Shown: positions 47,488-60,172 of the stretch, piece after piece
Position numbering within the stretch: the stretch's first letter is position 1
How the letters are laid out: the number at the start of each line of letters is the position of its first letter
Position numbers and translations under genes: made by a program
Notes under the pieces: generated by a model
Database searches by the model: none
What the model saw: only the letters and a program-made list of their open reading frames with translations
What the model was told of the DNA's origin: nothing
Source of the DNA: Siderastrea siderea
Lineage: Eukaryota; Cnidaria; Anthozoa; Scleractinia; Rhizangiidae
Reading direction: 5' to 3'
Assembly: GCA_964030785.1 (NCBI GenBank)
Contig: OZ034972.1
Coordinates: 15,753,131 to 15,817,130, forward strand
DNA: 64,000 bases

Positions 47488-47553
47488 GCAATTTTTATTT
47501 ATTTATCTGTTTATTTATTTATTTATTTATTTACTTATTTATTTATTTATTTA
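47488..47553. repeat. TTTA microsatellite
   Basis: A run of TTTA tetramers with a few interruptions (TCTG, CTTA). Confidence 0.9.
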
Positions 47554-47881
47554 ACTGTGATGTTGTAGCCTCCACCTACATTTACAAAAAATGACCGTCA
47601 CGTGAAATAACCGTCTTACATCATGCGAACCGTAATCTGGAAACCGCGCCCACCGCACATTTTTTTGTGGAGGCATTATGTTTTAGAAACGTTTTCTGCT
47701 TCCTGGAAACAAATTTTGCTTCCGCGACAAATGTTAATCCTGTGCGCAAACGGAGAACCTCACGTTGTTTCCGTGACAGTGTTTCCTCGTTTCCAGCGAC
47801 ATTTCTGTAACCTTTTTTTGGTTCTTCTAACAAGTTGCTGAATTAAAAAAAAAAAGGAAAAAAACTCGTGGCGAGTACTTT

Positions 47882-48027
47882 GGGTGTGTTCCTTTGGGAT
47901 GATCCAGAGCAGGATCATTGATCCAAGATCACTCGGATCATTGTGCGTCAAAAGAACCGAAGGATCCTTGTCGAGAGTGATCTTGGATCAATGATCCTGA
48001 TCCGGATCATCCCAAAGGAAAGCACCC
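47882..48027. mobile_element. Palindromic MITE (GGGTGTGTTCCTTTGGGATG ends)
   Basis: Left GGGTGTGTTCCTTTGGGATG and right CATCCCAAAGGAAAGCACCC are inverted. Inside, GGATCATTGATCCAAGATCACT is mirrored by AGTGATCTTGGATCAATGATCC. Flanks TTT and TTA are a possible degenerate 3-bp duplication. Confidence 0.8.
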
Positions 48028-48518
48028 TTAGGCTTAAGTAGTGGAGACTGAGTTCGCAAAAAGAACACTGAGTATCAGTAATTTTCAAACCAGTACAATT
48101 ATTTTCTCGGCTCGGTAAATATCCACCACTTTTCTTCGACACTGAAGGAAATAACTGATTGCTTTTGTATACGCCGCAGAAGTGTCCAGCCAGTCCCAGA
48201 AAGTTATTTTGTTTTCTGATAACCTAAACTGGTTTTTCTAAAACTAATAAATGTGTTCGGCTGCGGATGACTAGGGTGGAAATGAATTGCAACCGACTTT
48301 TTCAAGTTCTTCCTTCGTGTTTTGGAAAACTTTCACGTATAATGGTTTGTTCTCCCTTTCGGAAACTCACTTGGTATCTTTTTCTTGGTGTTCCAAGAAA
48401 AAGATAAATAGAATGGTTTCAAAAAATAGAATGGTTTTAAATACATTTTTGTTTGGTTTTACAATTCCAGTTTTCACCAAAAAACGTAGAAATCACCGTC
48501 ACGTAATTAACCCCTTAA

Positions 48519-49831
48519 GGAGGCTCGCAACAGTTTTTTTGACCTTGGAGTTTTTCCTTTGAAATCGAAATTTCGCGTAGAAAATAAACTTCGATTTCCT
48601 TGATACTACACCACCTTTTCAACATATGACCAAAGTTTATTTTCTCATTGGTTTCCTAGCAACAGCTGTCACCATAGCAACGGTAATGGACCTCTCATTT
48701 TAAATTATGTCGAATATCTCGAAGACTAGTCAGACACTTTATGACGAAACTTGAACTATTTGAACTACTCAACCTACACATCTAGTATGCGAAATTAGGG
48801 AAAAATCTGTAAGAGCGGTTTCAAGTAAATCATGATTCATTTTTCTTACGGGCTGATTTTGGTCATTCCTGCAATTTTCTCCAACATTTCAAGAAAGATA
48901 AGACTTACCACTTTCTCTTTTCGGTTGAAAGATCTTTTATGATAGCAAAACATTCTTAATGTACATTGAGCTTCCTAGGTGGCTGCGATTTTGAGATATT
49001 TATATTTAAAAACTGCTAAAATGCAGCACAAATCAGTCAAAAAGTTCCTAATTTGCATAAATAGAAATATTTCTAAACTGCCCTTACAGATATTTCTTTT
49101 AAATTGATTGCCGTTAGAATAATAATTCTTTTTGATATTCCAGTTAGTTTTAGGAGGAATAAACCTTTCTGTTACTAGATAAGAAGGCTGAATCTCGGTC
49201 AAGTTTCAGTCGTTATTAACTTTCAACGAGCAACAGTTTTATTTTGTTTTTCCTGGTCTATTTCACGGTGATTCACGTGCAATGAATATTTAGACACGCT
49301 GCGCTTGTGTTCTCTTGTGCGTTTATAATTCCTTCTCCTAATATCCTGAGCTTGTTTCTCGTTATTTTTCGGCCCCAGAGTAATGCCGTCGTGGGCGTTA
49401 ACATGTATACAATCCGTAATAAAAAAAATGTTAAAACGTCATTCAGTATTTAAATACTAATGGAAAAGAGTCTCCAGGAAGAAGCTCAGAACACGAAAAT
49501 TTTTATTTTGACCAAAATCAGCCCGTAAAAAATGAATCATAATTTTCTTGAAAACGCTCTTACAGATTTTTCTCTAATTTCGCATACAAGTTGTGTAGGT
49601 TAATGAGTAGTTCAAATAGTCCAAGTTTCGTCATTAAGTATATTTAAAATGAGGGGTTGTCCATTACCGTTGCTATGGTGACAGATGTTGCTAGGAAACC
49701 AATGAAAAAATAAACTTTGGTCATATGTTGAAAAGGTGGTGTAGTATCAAGGAAATCAAAGTTTATCTTCTATGCGAGATTTTGATTTCAAGAGATACAC
49801 TCCAAGGTCAAAAAAACTGTTGCGAGCCTCC
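48519..49831. mobile_element. TTAA-flanked element with ~330-360-bp TIRs (Kolobok/piggyBac-like)
   Basis: The ends start GGAGGCTCGCAACAG on both strands and are flanked by TTAA (48515-48518 and 49832-49835). The arms stay alignable for about 350 bp (48519-48880 against 49500-49831), including CCATAGCAACGGTAATGGAC, TGACGAAACTTGAACTATTT and GAAATTAGGGAAAAATCTGT. The spacer is about 600 bp. No transposase frame. TTAA targets are used by Kolobok and piggyBac; long TIRs and GG ends suggest Kolobok, as inference. Confidence 0.85.
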
Positions 49832-49835
49832 TTAA

Positions 49836-49940
49836 ATTGGACAAAAACTCGCGCGAATCGACCCCTGCTTCGCTCGGAGATGAATAATTAACGGGCGTGG
49901 AAGTGAATAGTAGTGGATATTTGCCGAGCCGTGACCACTT

Positions 49941-49971
<31 letters not shown>

Positions 49972-50855
49972 GTACATACCAAACCAGTGGATAGCCAGCA
50001 CCAAATAGTTCCGTTTTTCTTGAGAAATGCGGGAAAACTCGCGCGCGAAATTCAGAAAAATGACAAAGGCGAATAGCAGATACCATCCCGAGTTTCAGTA
50101 GCCAATCAGAGCCAGCGAAAAACGCTATTCACTTCTGTAGTACGTACTAAAATTATTTTCAGTGGCATACGCATTCTTAATACTGGTCTCACATAGTCTG
50201 TTATAATAATGAAAATATTTAACGAGGGAACCTAATTTGCAAGGAGGTTTTCGTGGGACTCTACAAACAATTAAAAAACAAAACAAAACAAAAATAATAA
50301 TTAAAAACAAAACATTGAGCACTACCTTAGGGAATCAAATTTTTACAATGAGAAGTTTCTGAACAGATATCTCAATCTTATTATTGGAAAATGAGATGCT
50401 GATCACGAACTGATTTGAATAATGACTGTTTACATTCAAACCGACAATACAACGTAACGTCAGATCAATTATTGAGAAATCTTAACAAGTTCTTATTCAA
50501 ACTTGAGCACCATATAAACACAACCAAATGAAGTTTTAAGATATTTTCAAAACTGAAGCTAATTGCACACTTTCTTAAGTGACTCAATTACAGCGCTATT
50601 TAAGAAATTGAGTAAAAGTAAGGAAATTCATTTGAGTCGTCTTGCGAGAAAAAAGACGCGTCCCTTGTTGTTACTTCAACAACCAATTGTAATCTTGACA
50701 ACAATGACAATAAAAACCCAAATCAAACGCTCTAGGAAAATCCGACTTTGCATTATTAAAGTTCATTGTTTACTTCAAAGCAAGGGTTATCGCAACAGCA
50801 TTTATTAACGGAAAACAAACGGTGGTGGCTGAGAGAACTCGCAGGGGTTAAAGCC
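49836..50855. other. Upstream region of the SLC6-like gene
   Basis: Should hold its 5' UTR and promoter. No clear TATA box or known element; open frames are not protein-like. Confidence 0.35.
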
Positions 50856-53800
50856 ATGTCTTCCGTTGGCTCTGATCAAGTATTCACAGGTTAGTGTCAT
50901 GACCCTTGTTCTGATTTGGTCGGTTATATTGTGTGGCAACATAAAGCGGTTTGTCGCGCTGCATAAAGTTATCTTATTTGTTCAAATTAATAGTCATCGA
51001 CTAATGTAAGGCCTAAATTCTGATCAAGCTTTCCAAAAATAAGACTGTGATCGAGACTAACGAAAATTGAACATCGAGGACAACAACACTTCCACACACT
51101 TCCACAACAAAGCAAAAATAATCAGGTTCTATTTACGGTTTTAGGTGAAAAAAGTGTTTGATTGATTTACTGCTGCATTGAGTAACATGTTAGAACTGGC
51201 GCCTGTCAGTAAAATAAATGTCGTGAGGTATACTAAGGAGTAACGCGAAGTCGTCTTTTTTCTAGATTAGTAAAAAGTGGCCGCGTTCCAGCCATACTTT
51301 CACACTTCTTTGACTACTCCGCGTTTCTGTATTGTGAAATAACGTTAACGAACTTTTACCATTGTTATTTCGTGCGCAATATACAACTATTTCGTAATTA
51401 TGAAGGGCCACGTCCAGACCGAAAGTAGAATGGGTATTCAATAAAAGCTATTTGCAAAGCTTCACGCCGACAGTGAGCGTGTAGTAAATTACACTCGATT
51501 GATCGCCAATTTAAGTTTACCAGTCTTTGGAGTTGTCGATAGCGAAAAGCCCACAAGTCAAATGATTAAAGCTGTTCGGTTTGCGGACAGATGGCAAAAT
51601 CGATCAATTTGTTTGTTCGGTTCGTTCTCAAACACTTGTTTTGTAGCAGTTGCACATCAAGGTGGAGCGTTCTCGATGGTAAAGAAGAATATTTCCCTTG
51701 ACCCCAGCTTTTAAATGCATGAGCTTCCACCGAAAGAACGTGTGATCACAACACCGATACGGTAACAGGTATCTTTGCATGGGACAATGGGGTAAGCCTG
51801 CTAGCGCCCAGGCCTCCTCCGACATTCACTGTTCGTCCCGGGAAGAAACCGGGCAAAGAAACTGCAACAAAACTTGGTGTTGCACATGATAGTCTTCAAA
51901 CTATTACGTATCTCCGATTAGTAGGCTACATGTAGCCAGCTAGAAGACAAGACACATTAATAAAGTTGTTCAGTTCAGTTCAGTCTCAGAAAGCGGTTCC
52001 CATAACGACAACTTCCGGTGAAACTCTGAAACAGAAAATCCTAAAAAATTGTGTGAAAGTGCTTCGAATCGATATCGGTTGGTAGCCTGCTAATATATAC
52101 AGCTGTTGTCAAATCTAAGAGAAATGTGCCAAAACAACCCAACCAACCATTCTAAAACGCTTTTTTTTCTTCCCGCTTACACCCCTTCATATTTGCACCA
52201 GTCATAACCCGTCCCTAGCAGCCCCGCACTCCCATCGCTTACCAACACCACGCCTGTAGGAGGGTATAAAAGCAAACAACCCATGAGCTCCTCCGCAGTT
52301 TTATTAGTGGGTGTTCCAGTTTTAATTAAGGCGGCGCCGAGAGGGAGGAATGGTTACTCTTAAAGAAGGAAAACAAGATCACAGCGAAAAACCGTTAAGG
52401 ATTGGCGAATCTTTTGCAGACCTGGATCAGTAGAGTACTTGAAATAATGAAAAACTCAACGGCAAACTTATCCTTATAACAGCCGGAAAAGAAAGACGGG
52501 AACAAAAAGAGTTAGATATATAAATGGATATTCTTCGGCGAAAGGCAGTTTTTCCTTCTCTAACCTCAGTGTAGTTGTTTGGCTTATTATCATGCAAAGG
52601 TCATTTCAGTTTGCTTGTTATCCTTCACTTAATATTTGAAAAGGGGGAGACACTTGTGGTGACGTAAAAATAATAATAGTGAAGTAAAGATAGATTAAGG
52701 ATTGAGTTAACTGCCTCCAGGTCACCAAAATTGTTACAATGTACTGTTCTTTGTCACAGACGTTCCTCCCAGTCCAAAGAGTGCAGAGTTGAGTGGAATG
52801 GAACATGTCTTTATTTCAAAACACCTGTATGATCCAAAAGGACAGAATGGTGAGTTAACGAAAAAGGGTTTATAGGGCAAGAAAATAAATATACATGGTT
52901 CCATTGCATTATCTAGGGCTCATATCATATCGTTGTTAGACCCACAGAGAGGGAGTTTCAGGGCTCAACGTATCTGGCCCAACTCAACCACAACCCCCCT
53001 TTTTGCGACTCTTGAAAATTTATAATACATCGCAGTTTTTGGTCTGAATGATCTCTGACTGATCCTCGGTAACTTTTTGAGTGCAGTGTTTGGCTAAACA
53101 AAACTCACGCAGTCAAAGGAAAGGAGCTTCAAGATTTAACGTTTAGCTCGTGCTGGCGTGCAGCGACGAGCGACTCTAGGGACTAGCCAATCAGATGTGA
53201 AAGAGAAACCATAGTGTTTTGCCAAAAGCCCGCTTGGTCGAAAGCCGATTTACGCAAAAAGTGCAACCAAGGATTAAATATTAACTAAGGTTTCTGCTTT
53301 TCTTACGATTAAACAACTTCATTATAAACGACGGACAACAATCACAGTACAACTCTGGCATGAACTCGCTTATAGTTTCATGTAAAACAGGAAAAAAGAG
53401 AGACCGAAGCGAGGCAATTTCATAGTGGATATTCTATCAATAAATAGCACAGATGACACCTGGTGATGGTTCTGACTTGAAACCGAAATAGAACTTTACG
53501 ACATCAAATTCGGCTGTGCTTTTCACTGGTAGAATAATTACCATCAAGGCCAATAAAAAGGCCAATAAAAAGGCCTCCTTTTTATTCTGTTTTGACGTAC
53601 TCCTTGGCTAACTTTGATTAGTGCAACGGTACTTTAAACAACTGGATACAGGTGAATTTTTACTACGCTTGCCACGGCTTCGCTTTGAGTTCTCATTGGT
53701 TGGTTCCACTTTTTGTGGGTATCCCGAGTTTGCCGTTTAGTATTAGTGAGCCATGGTTTCAAAGCTGCAGGATACAGGTAAGGGCGCATAAGCGTGAAGC

Positions 53801-56800
53801 CATAAAAAATGATCAATGTGCGCACGGCGGAGAATGGCCGGAAGGAAAATCTTGAACCTTCTTTGTGGGGCAAGAGCTCATCCATAGACCGCACCCTTAA
53901 CACTGAGAACATTGTACGTCACGTGTGACTTAGAAAGCCTATCTGATAATGCAAATCACACAGAGAACAAAAGAAATCTACGTTAACACTGGCTTTGTTA
54001 TTCAAATACAGCTAGAAACCAATTTAAAAATTTAAAACTTATTACGAAACGGCATAATCAAAACTGCGTCGCACTATTTCGCAACACAAGCCGTACCAAT
54101 ACTTGTTTTGCTGAGAATTCCTCGCATATTTCTTAGTCACGCTTTCGGTGAACGAACTGGCGGGAAATGGAAAGTAACCGAGGTGAGTTTAGATGCAAGA
54201 GTGCAGTGATTGAATGATGGCCTCTTGCTTTTATTCAGTACCATATTTAAGCCTTAAGTCAACAATGTCCCTCATTTACGATGCTTTTGCGGTCATCCCT
54301 GCCGCTTCATAACCCAACACCAAGAGATCGTACGCGATCTGACTAGAAATCATCAAACGACCACAAAATAACACTGAGCTCACGCTGATGGGAATATAAG
54401 CTATCTTCGTTTTGTGTATTGTCTTTACTACCTCAAACTGGTAAGATTTGGAAAAATATGACTTAATTCTTTGTTGTGCTGTCAACTGGAACATCGAGTG
54501 GATTACCTATAGAAGGAGAGGGCAGCACTCTTCACAGTTTTCGTTGCTGATTTGCTGTTTTCATTGCAGATTGGTTTTGTTATTACGAGTATCGATATGT
54601 TTTACGATCGAAAAAACTCAAAGGAAAGAAAATATCGCTTACACCCGCAATAACTTTGCTAAAAATGTCGTACGTTGACAGAAAGAGGGAGGTCGATGAT
54701 ATGTTTAATTTCTGTTTTGACATGCTACTCTTCAGGTCAATCCACCTCATCTTTGTCCTAAAAGAGGATAAAAACCCAGACACTTTGAAAGCCGTTATGT
54801 AGCGAGTTTGTGATTTTGAGTTATGAAATATGTCATTCTTGACATTCCTTAGTCCAAAAATATGTCAAACGCGAGCTTTGGCTTTCAACTCTCTCTCTCT
54901 CTTTCTCAGCATAGCAGTGCTTAGTTGTAAGCGCCAGGACCAGAACAAGCCATTAGATCAGATAGCAACTCATTCGTCGACTTTTAAGGTGCTTATAATG
55001 CCGTCATACTCTAGAGATTCTAAATAGGCGTTAAAATCATGTAGTGAACGCCGCCTAACAACACGACATCAAGATTTATAATTAGTTAAGTCGCATCGCG
55101 AGCCTCTTAAAAAGATAACTCGATTTGAAGCAAATGAGGGGAGTTTTCATACAGAATTATCGTACAGCATATCTGATATAATACAAGTTATCGCACCATA
55201 TCGCCAAAATGTATCGTAAGTTACTTGGAGGCTTCATCACTCTCGTGATTCTCGACGCTAGAAAGGCGGGTGGTGCACAAAGGACAACTTAACCTCTGAT
55301 CACACCACCAGCCTATCTAGAGCATCATTGGTCCCAAAATTGGTAACAATTTTAAAATCATTTTATCGACCCTCTGCAATATATCACATTGACATCCGGC
55401 ACAAATAACACTTGTTACAAGTTTAGTCAGAATTTGACTGCTGATCATTTGAACAGAAAAATAGTCATCTTGTTTTAATGTTATCGAGAATTATTGATGA
55501 CCTTCGAAAGGTGCTAGCATAAAAACTTGATTTTCGATTAAACGTAACTGAGAAAATCAGTCGCGGCTGTACATAACCTCGACCTAACAATCGATCGTAT
55601 CTGTATGCAAATTTCCTCTATTGCATATATTGCCCAATACCTCCTCATTCAAACACGCCATAAACGTGCAAGCAACAGGACGCTCCCACCTACAAATCAG
55701 AAATTTATCAGATTTAATACCTTAAAACTTTCTTGCAGTATCTACGCTCTCCTTTTTGATAGTAACGCAAAAACGCATCTAACCTGCAAACAAGCGTGCA
55801 AGCGTACAATGCCGAATAATCGTAAGTCTCTGAATAGTGCGCGCGTCACATTACATGAGAAGCCAGTATCAAGTTTACTTCCTGATCTAAGCCGCGCGTA
55901 CGAGAAATACAGGATATCAGTGTCACAGACTCGTTTCAGCTTAAAACCTGTGTTGTTTGTCACAAATACGAGGCTGTGTGTGGCGACATCCGGTAACCCT
56001 TTAAGCCCCAACATCAACAACATGCATGTTCTCCTCGTATGTCTTTGTTCTAGTTCGAAGAATTTGATTAAACATCAAGACCTTTATTTGTTTGGTGATC
56101 ATTTCCTTGATTCTCGTGACCTTTATGTTTGATCATGCGGTAACATTGTGAGGAGAATTTATATACTGGTCACTACTGGGGCTCAAAGGGTTAAGGCTCT
56201 GTCTACATACACGACTTTAGAAAAATACTTTCACCAGAAAATTTTTCTGAACTGGCTAAGACGGAAACTGACCTCATGCTTCGTTAGTCTCCAAGTTACA
56301 AGATAAACAGCTTTACTTCTATAAAAACAGAGGGTCAACATAAGTTCCGGAGCACATCATTATTGTTTGCTTTGAAAAAGAGAAAAGAAGGATATTGGCG
56401 TACGGACAAAGTTAAAAATAATTGCGTAGCTTATAGCTTGCGGTGATCAGGCTACGTAGCTGATTGACCAGAAGTTTGTCTAGAATCGAGTCTTGAGAAA
56501 ACTACGAATTCATTATGATAATTAAATAAATACCTTTGAACAAGACACAGAAAGGCGTTTCTGTATATTTGTTACCCACTCACTGTTTGTGAATTAAACA
56601 CTATCATTTTGTAAAATATGTACAAAATTTTAAACGGACCATACCAATGACTGACATGTTTACAATCGGCCAACTTCGCAGAAGTTTTTGTAAACTGATT
56701 CAGAAAGAAAAATCAATTTGTTCAAAACAAAAGAGCGTAGATCCAAAATGGCTTTGTATATTTTTAGTGAGTCACTGCTGTTTAACGGGTTTTACAAAGG

Positions 56801-59800
56801 GGTGAGTTAGCAATGGTGAGTAAGGTGGCGAGTTAATTCGGGTGGGTTGCAAAATATTGAAAATTCAAGATTCTGCGGGCATAATCTTGAATTTCAAGAT
56901 TTTGCCGGCAGGATCTTGAATTTTCAAGATTATGACGGTAAAATATTGAAAATTCATGATTTTGCCGGCAAAATTATGTTGAAATTCAAGATTATGCCCG
57001 CACAATCTTGAATTTTCAAGATTATGCCGGCATAATCTTGAAAATTCATGATTCTGCCGGCAAAATATTGAAAATTCCGTACTTTGCCGGGAAATTCAAG
57101 GTTTTTCCGGCAAAATTTTGAATTTGATGTTACAAAAACTAGTGACAGGCCAAACACGACTCCTATCGGTCAAGATTGATAAAACGTTGACCTTCAAAGC
57201 TTTGCTCTAACGAGTACGCTTATAAAATGGGGTTGGAAGGCCTACGCGACTCCTACTTCACGTCTTTGTTTGCCGCGTCTTATCTCGGTCTTTTGACCAA
57301 TTTTGCTTCTTGTGTTTTTGTAGTGGGTTTAGTTTGGAGGATTTTGCTGTGGTGACTGAATTAAGCCGTTACAACTTAGGCGTCGCATTTTTTAAGACTT
57401 TGATCTCTAGGTCATATCTCATCAATTTTCTAATAACCGGTGGATTCTTGTGGCTCAAGCGCACTGTTTGTTATTCTCAGTTAAATTTGACCTCTGATCG
57501 TTTGTTAAGCGACTAAACGTGGTTTCTATGCCGCTATCAGCATATTAGGTACTTTGAATCTGGCTCGTTTAGGAACTTGACAGAGTTTTTTCAGCCTCTC
57601 ATCTTTGTATTTGTGACAGTAAAGGATCTGAAATATTATCTTCAACCTGATCAGTTAATTTCCCTGCTGATGTTTGTAACGCCGGGCCCGGCTTATTTGT
57701 ATAATTCTGTTGCAGGATGTTGTCTTTCGCATCACGGAGTGTGATCTATAGGCCCTTTTCGTCATGAAACTGAAGTTGTAGCTTCTTTCTAGCTATGCAA
57801 CATGTAATAGGTGGCTGAACTCTGCTTTATTCAAACATGTGTGAGTAAGCCCCTCTTGAAACTGAGAGTTTCGTGTCTAGGAGCTTTATATCTTTCCTCC
57901 TGTTTTTAGCAAGTCTGACGACCGCGTGTTTGTGTATGCCAATATGTACGGGCAAATTAATCCGTCTTGATTTAAGATGCTTTTTTCCTCCATCAATCTT
58001 GACCAACAGAAGTCAAGTTTGGCCTGTTAAGTTTTTGTAACATCATTGCAAAATATTGAAATTCAAGATTTTGCCGGCAAAATATTGAAAATTCAAGTTC
58101 ATGCCGGCAAAATTAACTCACCGCAATAACTCACCAGCCGTAACTCGCCCTGCTGGCGGACCCCTGTTTAACAGCGTTACTCCAAGGTAATTTATTTTTC
58201 AGTAAAGAATGCGCATGATAATACTGAGAGACACTTGATCTGGCAGGATGTGGTCTACACGCCGCACAAAGCAGACTTTACAATTGAGCATTTTAAAGGG
58301 AACACGAGGGAAAATGCTAAAATGCCATAGATCTAAACTCATTAAGCAAACAGTCTGGCTCGGGAACTGTGTGATTAGGTGCCACTTTTTATGCGTATCT
58401 TATCCTTGTTCAGCTTCCACTGACATCACAGATCTGAAGCGCTTGGAAAATTGTTCATCTTTGAAGAATACCATACCATGGTAATTTTGACGCATGAGTG
58501 AGCAGAAGCACGTTTAATATGAGCTACCTACGAACATATTCATGGAATCGCCAATGAACCCGTGGCCATATTTGTCTCTCTTCTAAAATAAAGTATCGAA
58601 AAATAAGAGCGAAAATGCCCTTGTTGGCTAATGTCAGGTCGAACAAGGCTGATTGTATTGTTTCAGTGGCTCACAGACGATTTTGGCTGAAAGACAAACA
58701 TCACTTTCGACCAGCCTCTATCCAATGCCCGCTAAAATTTAAGCAATGGAAGTAATATTTGTAACAACTTCCTGAAAAGTCGCTAATACTTTAACTGCGT
58801 ATTTGAAAGTTTGACTTTGGTTGTCGCAGTTATATTTCACAACTAAACAATTTTGTGAAAAGAGCAACTAGATATAGAAGCAAAAGTTGTCCAAACAATG
58901 CAGTTTCGAAGACTGGTTTGATATCAGTTCCAGGCGGACACTACAGCATCCCCTCAAACGTGTAGCATGTAGGTTAATAACGGCAACTACTTTCCCACAG
59001 GTTGAATAAGATTGCTTGAAACACCAAGGTCACCAAGTTTGATTCTAAAAGAACCAGATTCATTTTGTTGTTGTTGAGACGAAGGTCCACTGACAAGAAA
59101 TCAAATACTTTTGAGGTTTTTTTTTACTTCAGTCAGTGTCTGTTTCCAGTATCACGCCTTCGGCGCATGATCGACAGCTGGAAGTGTTCCCGCCAATGTT
59201 TCCATTGTTGTTTTCGCGCGCTCTCCTAACAACTCGAAGTATGACTGGAGATGATGACAACCGTGTAAAATTACAAGTATTTTACAATTATTTTGCAAGA
59301 TACAAAGACGCATCAAAATACAAGGAAAATGAGTCAGTGTGTTTCAATTGTAGGCTTTTGTTCAGACTCTAATGAGGAATAAAATTGTTCAAAGGGGTTT
59401 AAAGGTCGCATGATAATGTTTTGATAATTATTACATCCTGTTGGCGTGTTGTACGAGTGATTAGCATTTCTCGCATTCCAGACGGCCGAAGTTCAAAACA
59501 CGCGAGCGCACTTAGCGTCTCAGAAGAGCTCAATTTCCTCAACCTACGACTTGTCTTCCGATCACTGCAGAGACGAGCTTGATTGAAATCACGTCTCTTT
59601 CCTCATATAGCGGACGAGAGCTGTGATTAGATCAAAGCACAAACTGCACTCATCCATTGCGCAGTTTAAACAAAAGCCAATTCAAATACTACGACCGACT
59701 GCGTGTGTTCCCTTGTAGTTGTTCAAAACTTCGCGGGCGTATCAAAACTATGGCAAATCAACTAGGTAGACTGTTCAGATGCTACTAAAGTCATCGTGTT

Positions 59801-60172
59801 ATTTACTCGTCGCTTTTGGTAGCTTACACCACAGCCCCTGACATCCACAAGACTTGCAGTTTCTCGTTGATGTTTTGTTTATATTTGTATGTTTCGTCTT
59901 TTTCACAGGGATGGATTTACGGCCTTCTCTGCGAGATGACAAGTCAACCGATGTACTGACGCGCGAATCAAAACAAGATCTTTCCTATCAACCTAAGGAA
60001 TGGAATGGAAAATCATCAACCGACATCGCAGAAGCCGAGAGTGGCGAAGGAACGAAGGAGAAGAGAGAGACATGGGGTCACAAGGCTGAATTCATCCTCG
60101 CTACGATCGGCTTGGCGGTCGGCTTGGGTAACGTTTGGAGGTTTCCGTACCTTTGCCAGAAAAATGGAGGAG
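50856..60172 (+). CDS. SLC6-family sodium-coupled transporter, 5' part (three exons; continues beyond window)
   Basis: SLC6 proteins are 12-TM plasma-membrane symporters that move neurotransmitters or amino acids with sodium, often with chloride. Exons: 50856-50889 ([14 protein letters not shown]), 52760-52849 ([20 protein letters not shown]), 59909-60172. All junctions are phase 1 with AG/GT borders and no stop, giving about 129 codons. The N-terminus is a hydrophilic cytosolic tail. It reaches TM1 with the family hallmark ([20 protein letters not shown], then [10 protein letters not shown]), which contributes Na1/Na2 ligands and the unwound TM1 core. CQKNGGG is seen in SLC6A15/17-like and many invertebrate members; subfamily and substrate are not determined. 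A shorter form could start at the ATG at 59911. No TM2 exon was found before 64000. Exon 3 is certain; exons 1-2 rest on phase and open frames. Confidence 0.8.
50890..52759. other. SLC6-like gene intron 1, nothing recognised
   Basis: No element ends or exons seen. A short CAGTTCAGTTCAG run lies near 51970. Confidence 0.4.
52850..56777. other. SLC6-like gene intron 2, proximal part
   Basis: No TIR pair or coding exon convinced me. CCAATAAAAAGG occurs twice near 53551-53575. The longest frame (55605-56132, plus) lacks protein-like pattern and an antisense frame of similar size overlaps it. Confidence 0.35.
56787..58163. mobile_element. 1.4-kb element with 9-bp TSD and internal palindromic array
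   Basis: CTGTTTAAC flanks both sides exactly (56778-56786 and 58164-58172). The ends are imperfectly inverted: left GGGTTTTACAAAGGGGTGAG, right (minus strand) GGGGTCCGCCAGCAGGGCGA; both continue into GGTGAGTTA/GCGAGTTAATT phrases. The left 300 bp and a short piece near 58050-58115 carry TGCCGGCA/CAAGATT repeats. No transposase. Superfamily unknown. Confidence 0.7.
56850..57125. repeat. Array of TGCCGGCA and TTGAAATTCAAG palindromic units
   Basis: About ten alternations of a TGCCGGCA-type motif (some TGCGGGCA or TGACGGTA) with CAATCTTGAATTTTCAAGAT-type palindromes, spaced roughly 28-30 bp. Two further units lie at 58046-58112 in the same element. Confidence 0.85.
58173..59908. other. SLC6-like gene intron 2, distal part
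   Basis: An exon-like stretch 58411-58480 has cag and GT borders but its phase does not join exon 3. A frame at 59136-59372 is open but unsupported. No element ends seen. Confidence 0.35.

Noticed and set aside
55605..56132. 175-codon ORF in the SLC6 intron
   Set aside because: Amino-acid pattern is not protein-like, an antisense ORF of 93 codons overlaps it, and no splice context supports it.
56850..57125. CRISPR-like array of ~29-bp units
   Set aside because: Units are palindromic and adjoining with no unique spacers, and the window is animal DNA with no cas genes.
58411..58480. Possible SLC6 coding exon ([20 protein letters not shown])
   Set aside because: It ends in phase 2 while exon 3 needs phase 1, so it cannot join the gene in frame; kept only as an exon-like stretch.
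59136..59372. ORF of 78 codons just upstream of SLC6 exon 3
   Set aside because: No family pattern, no splice link in phase, and it ends before the exon.
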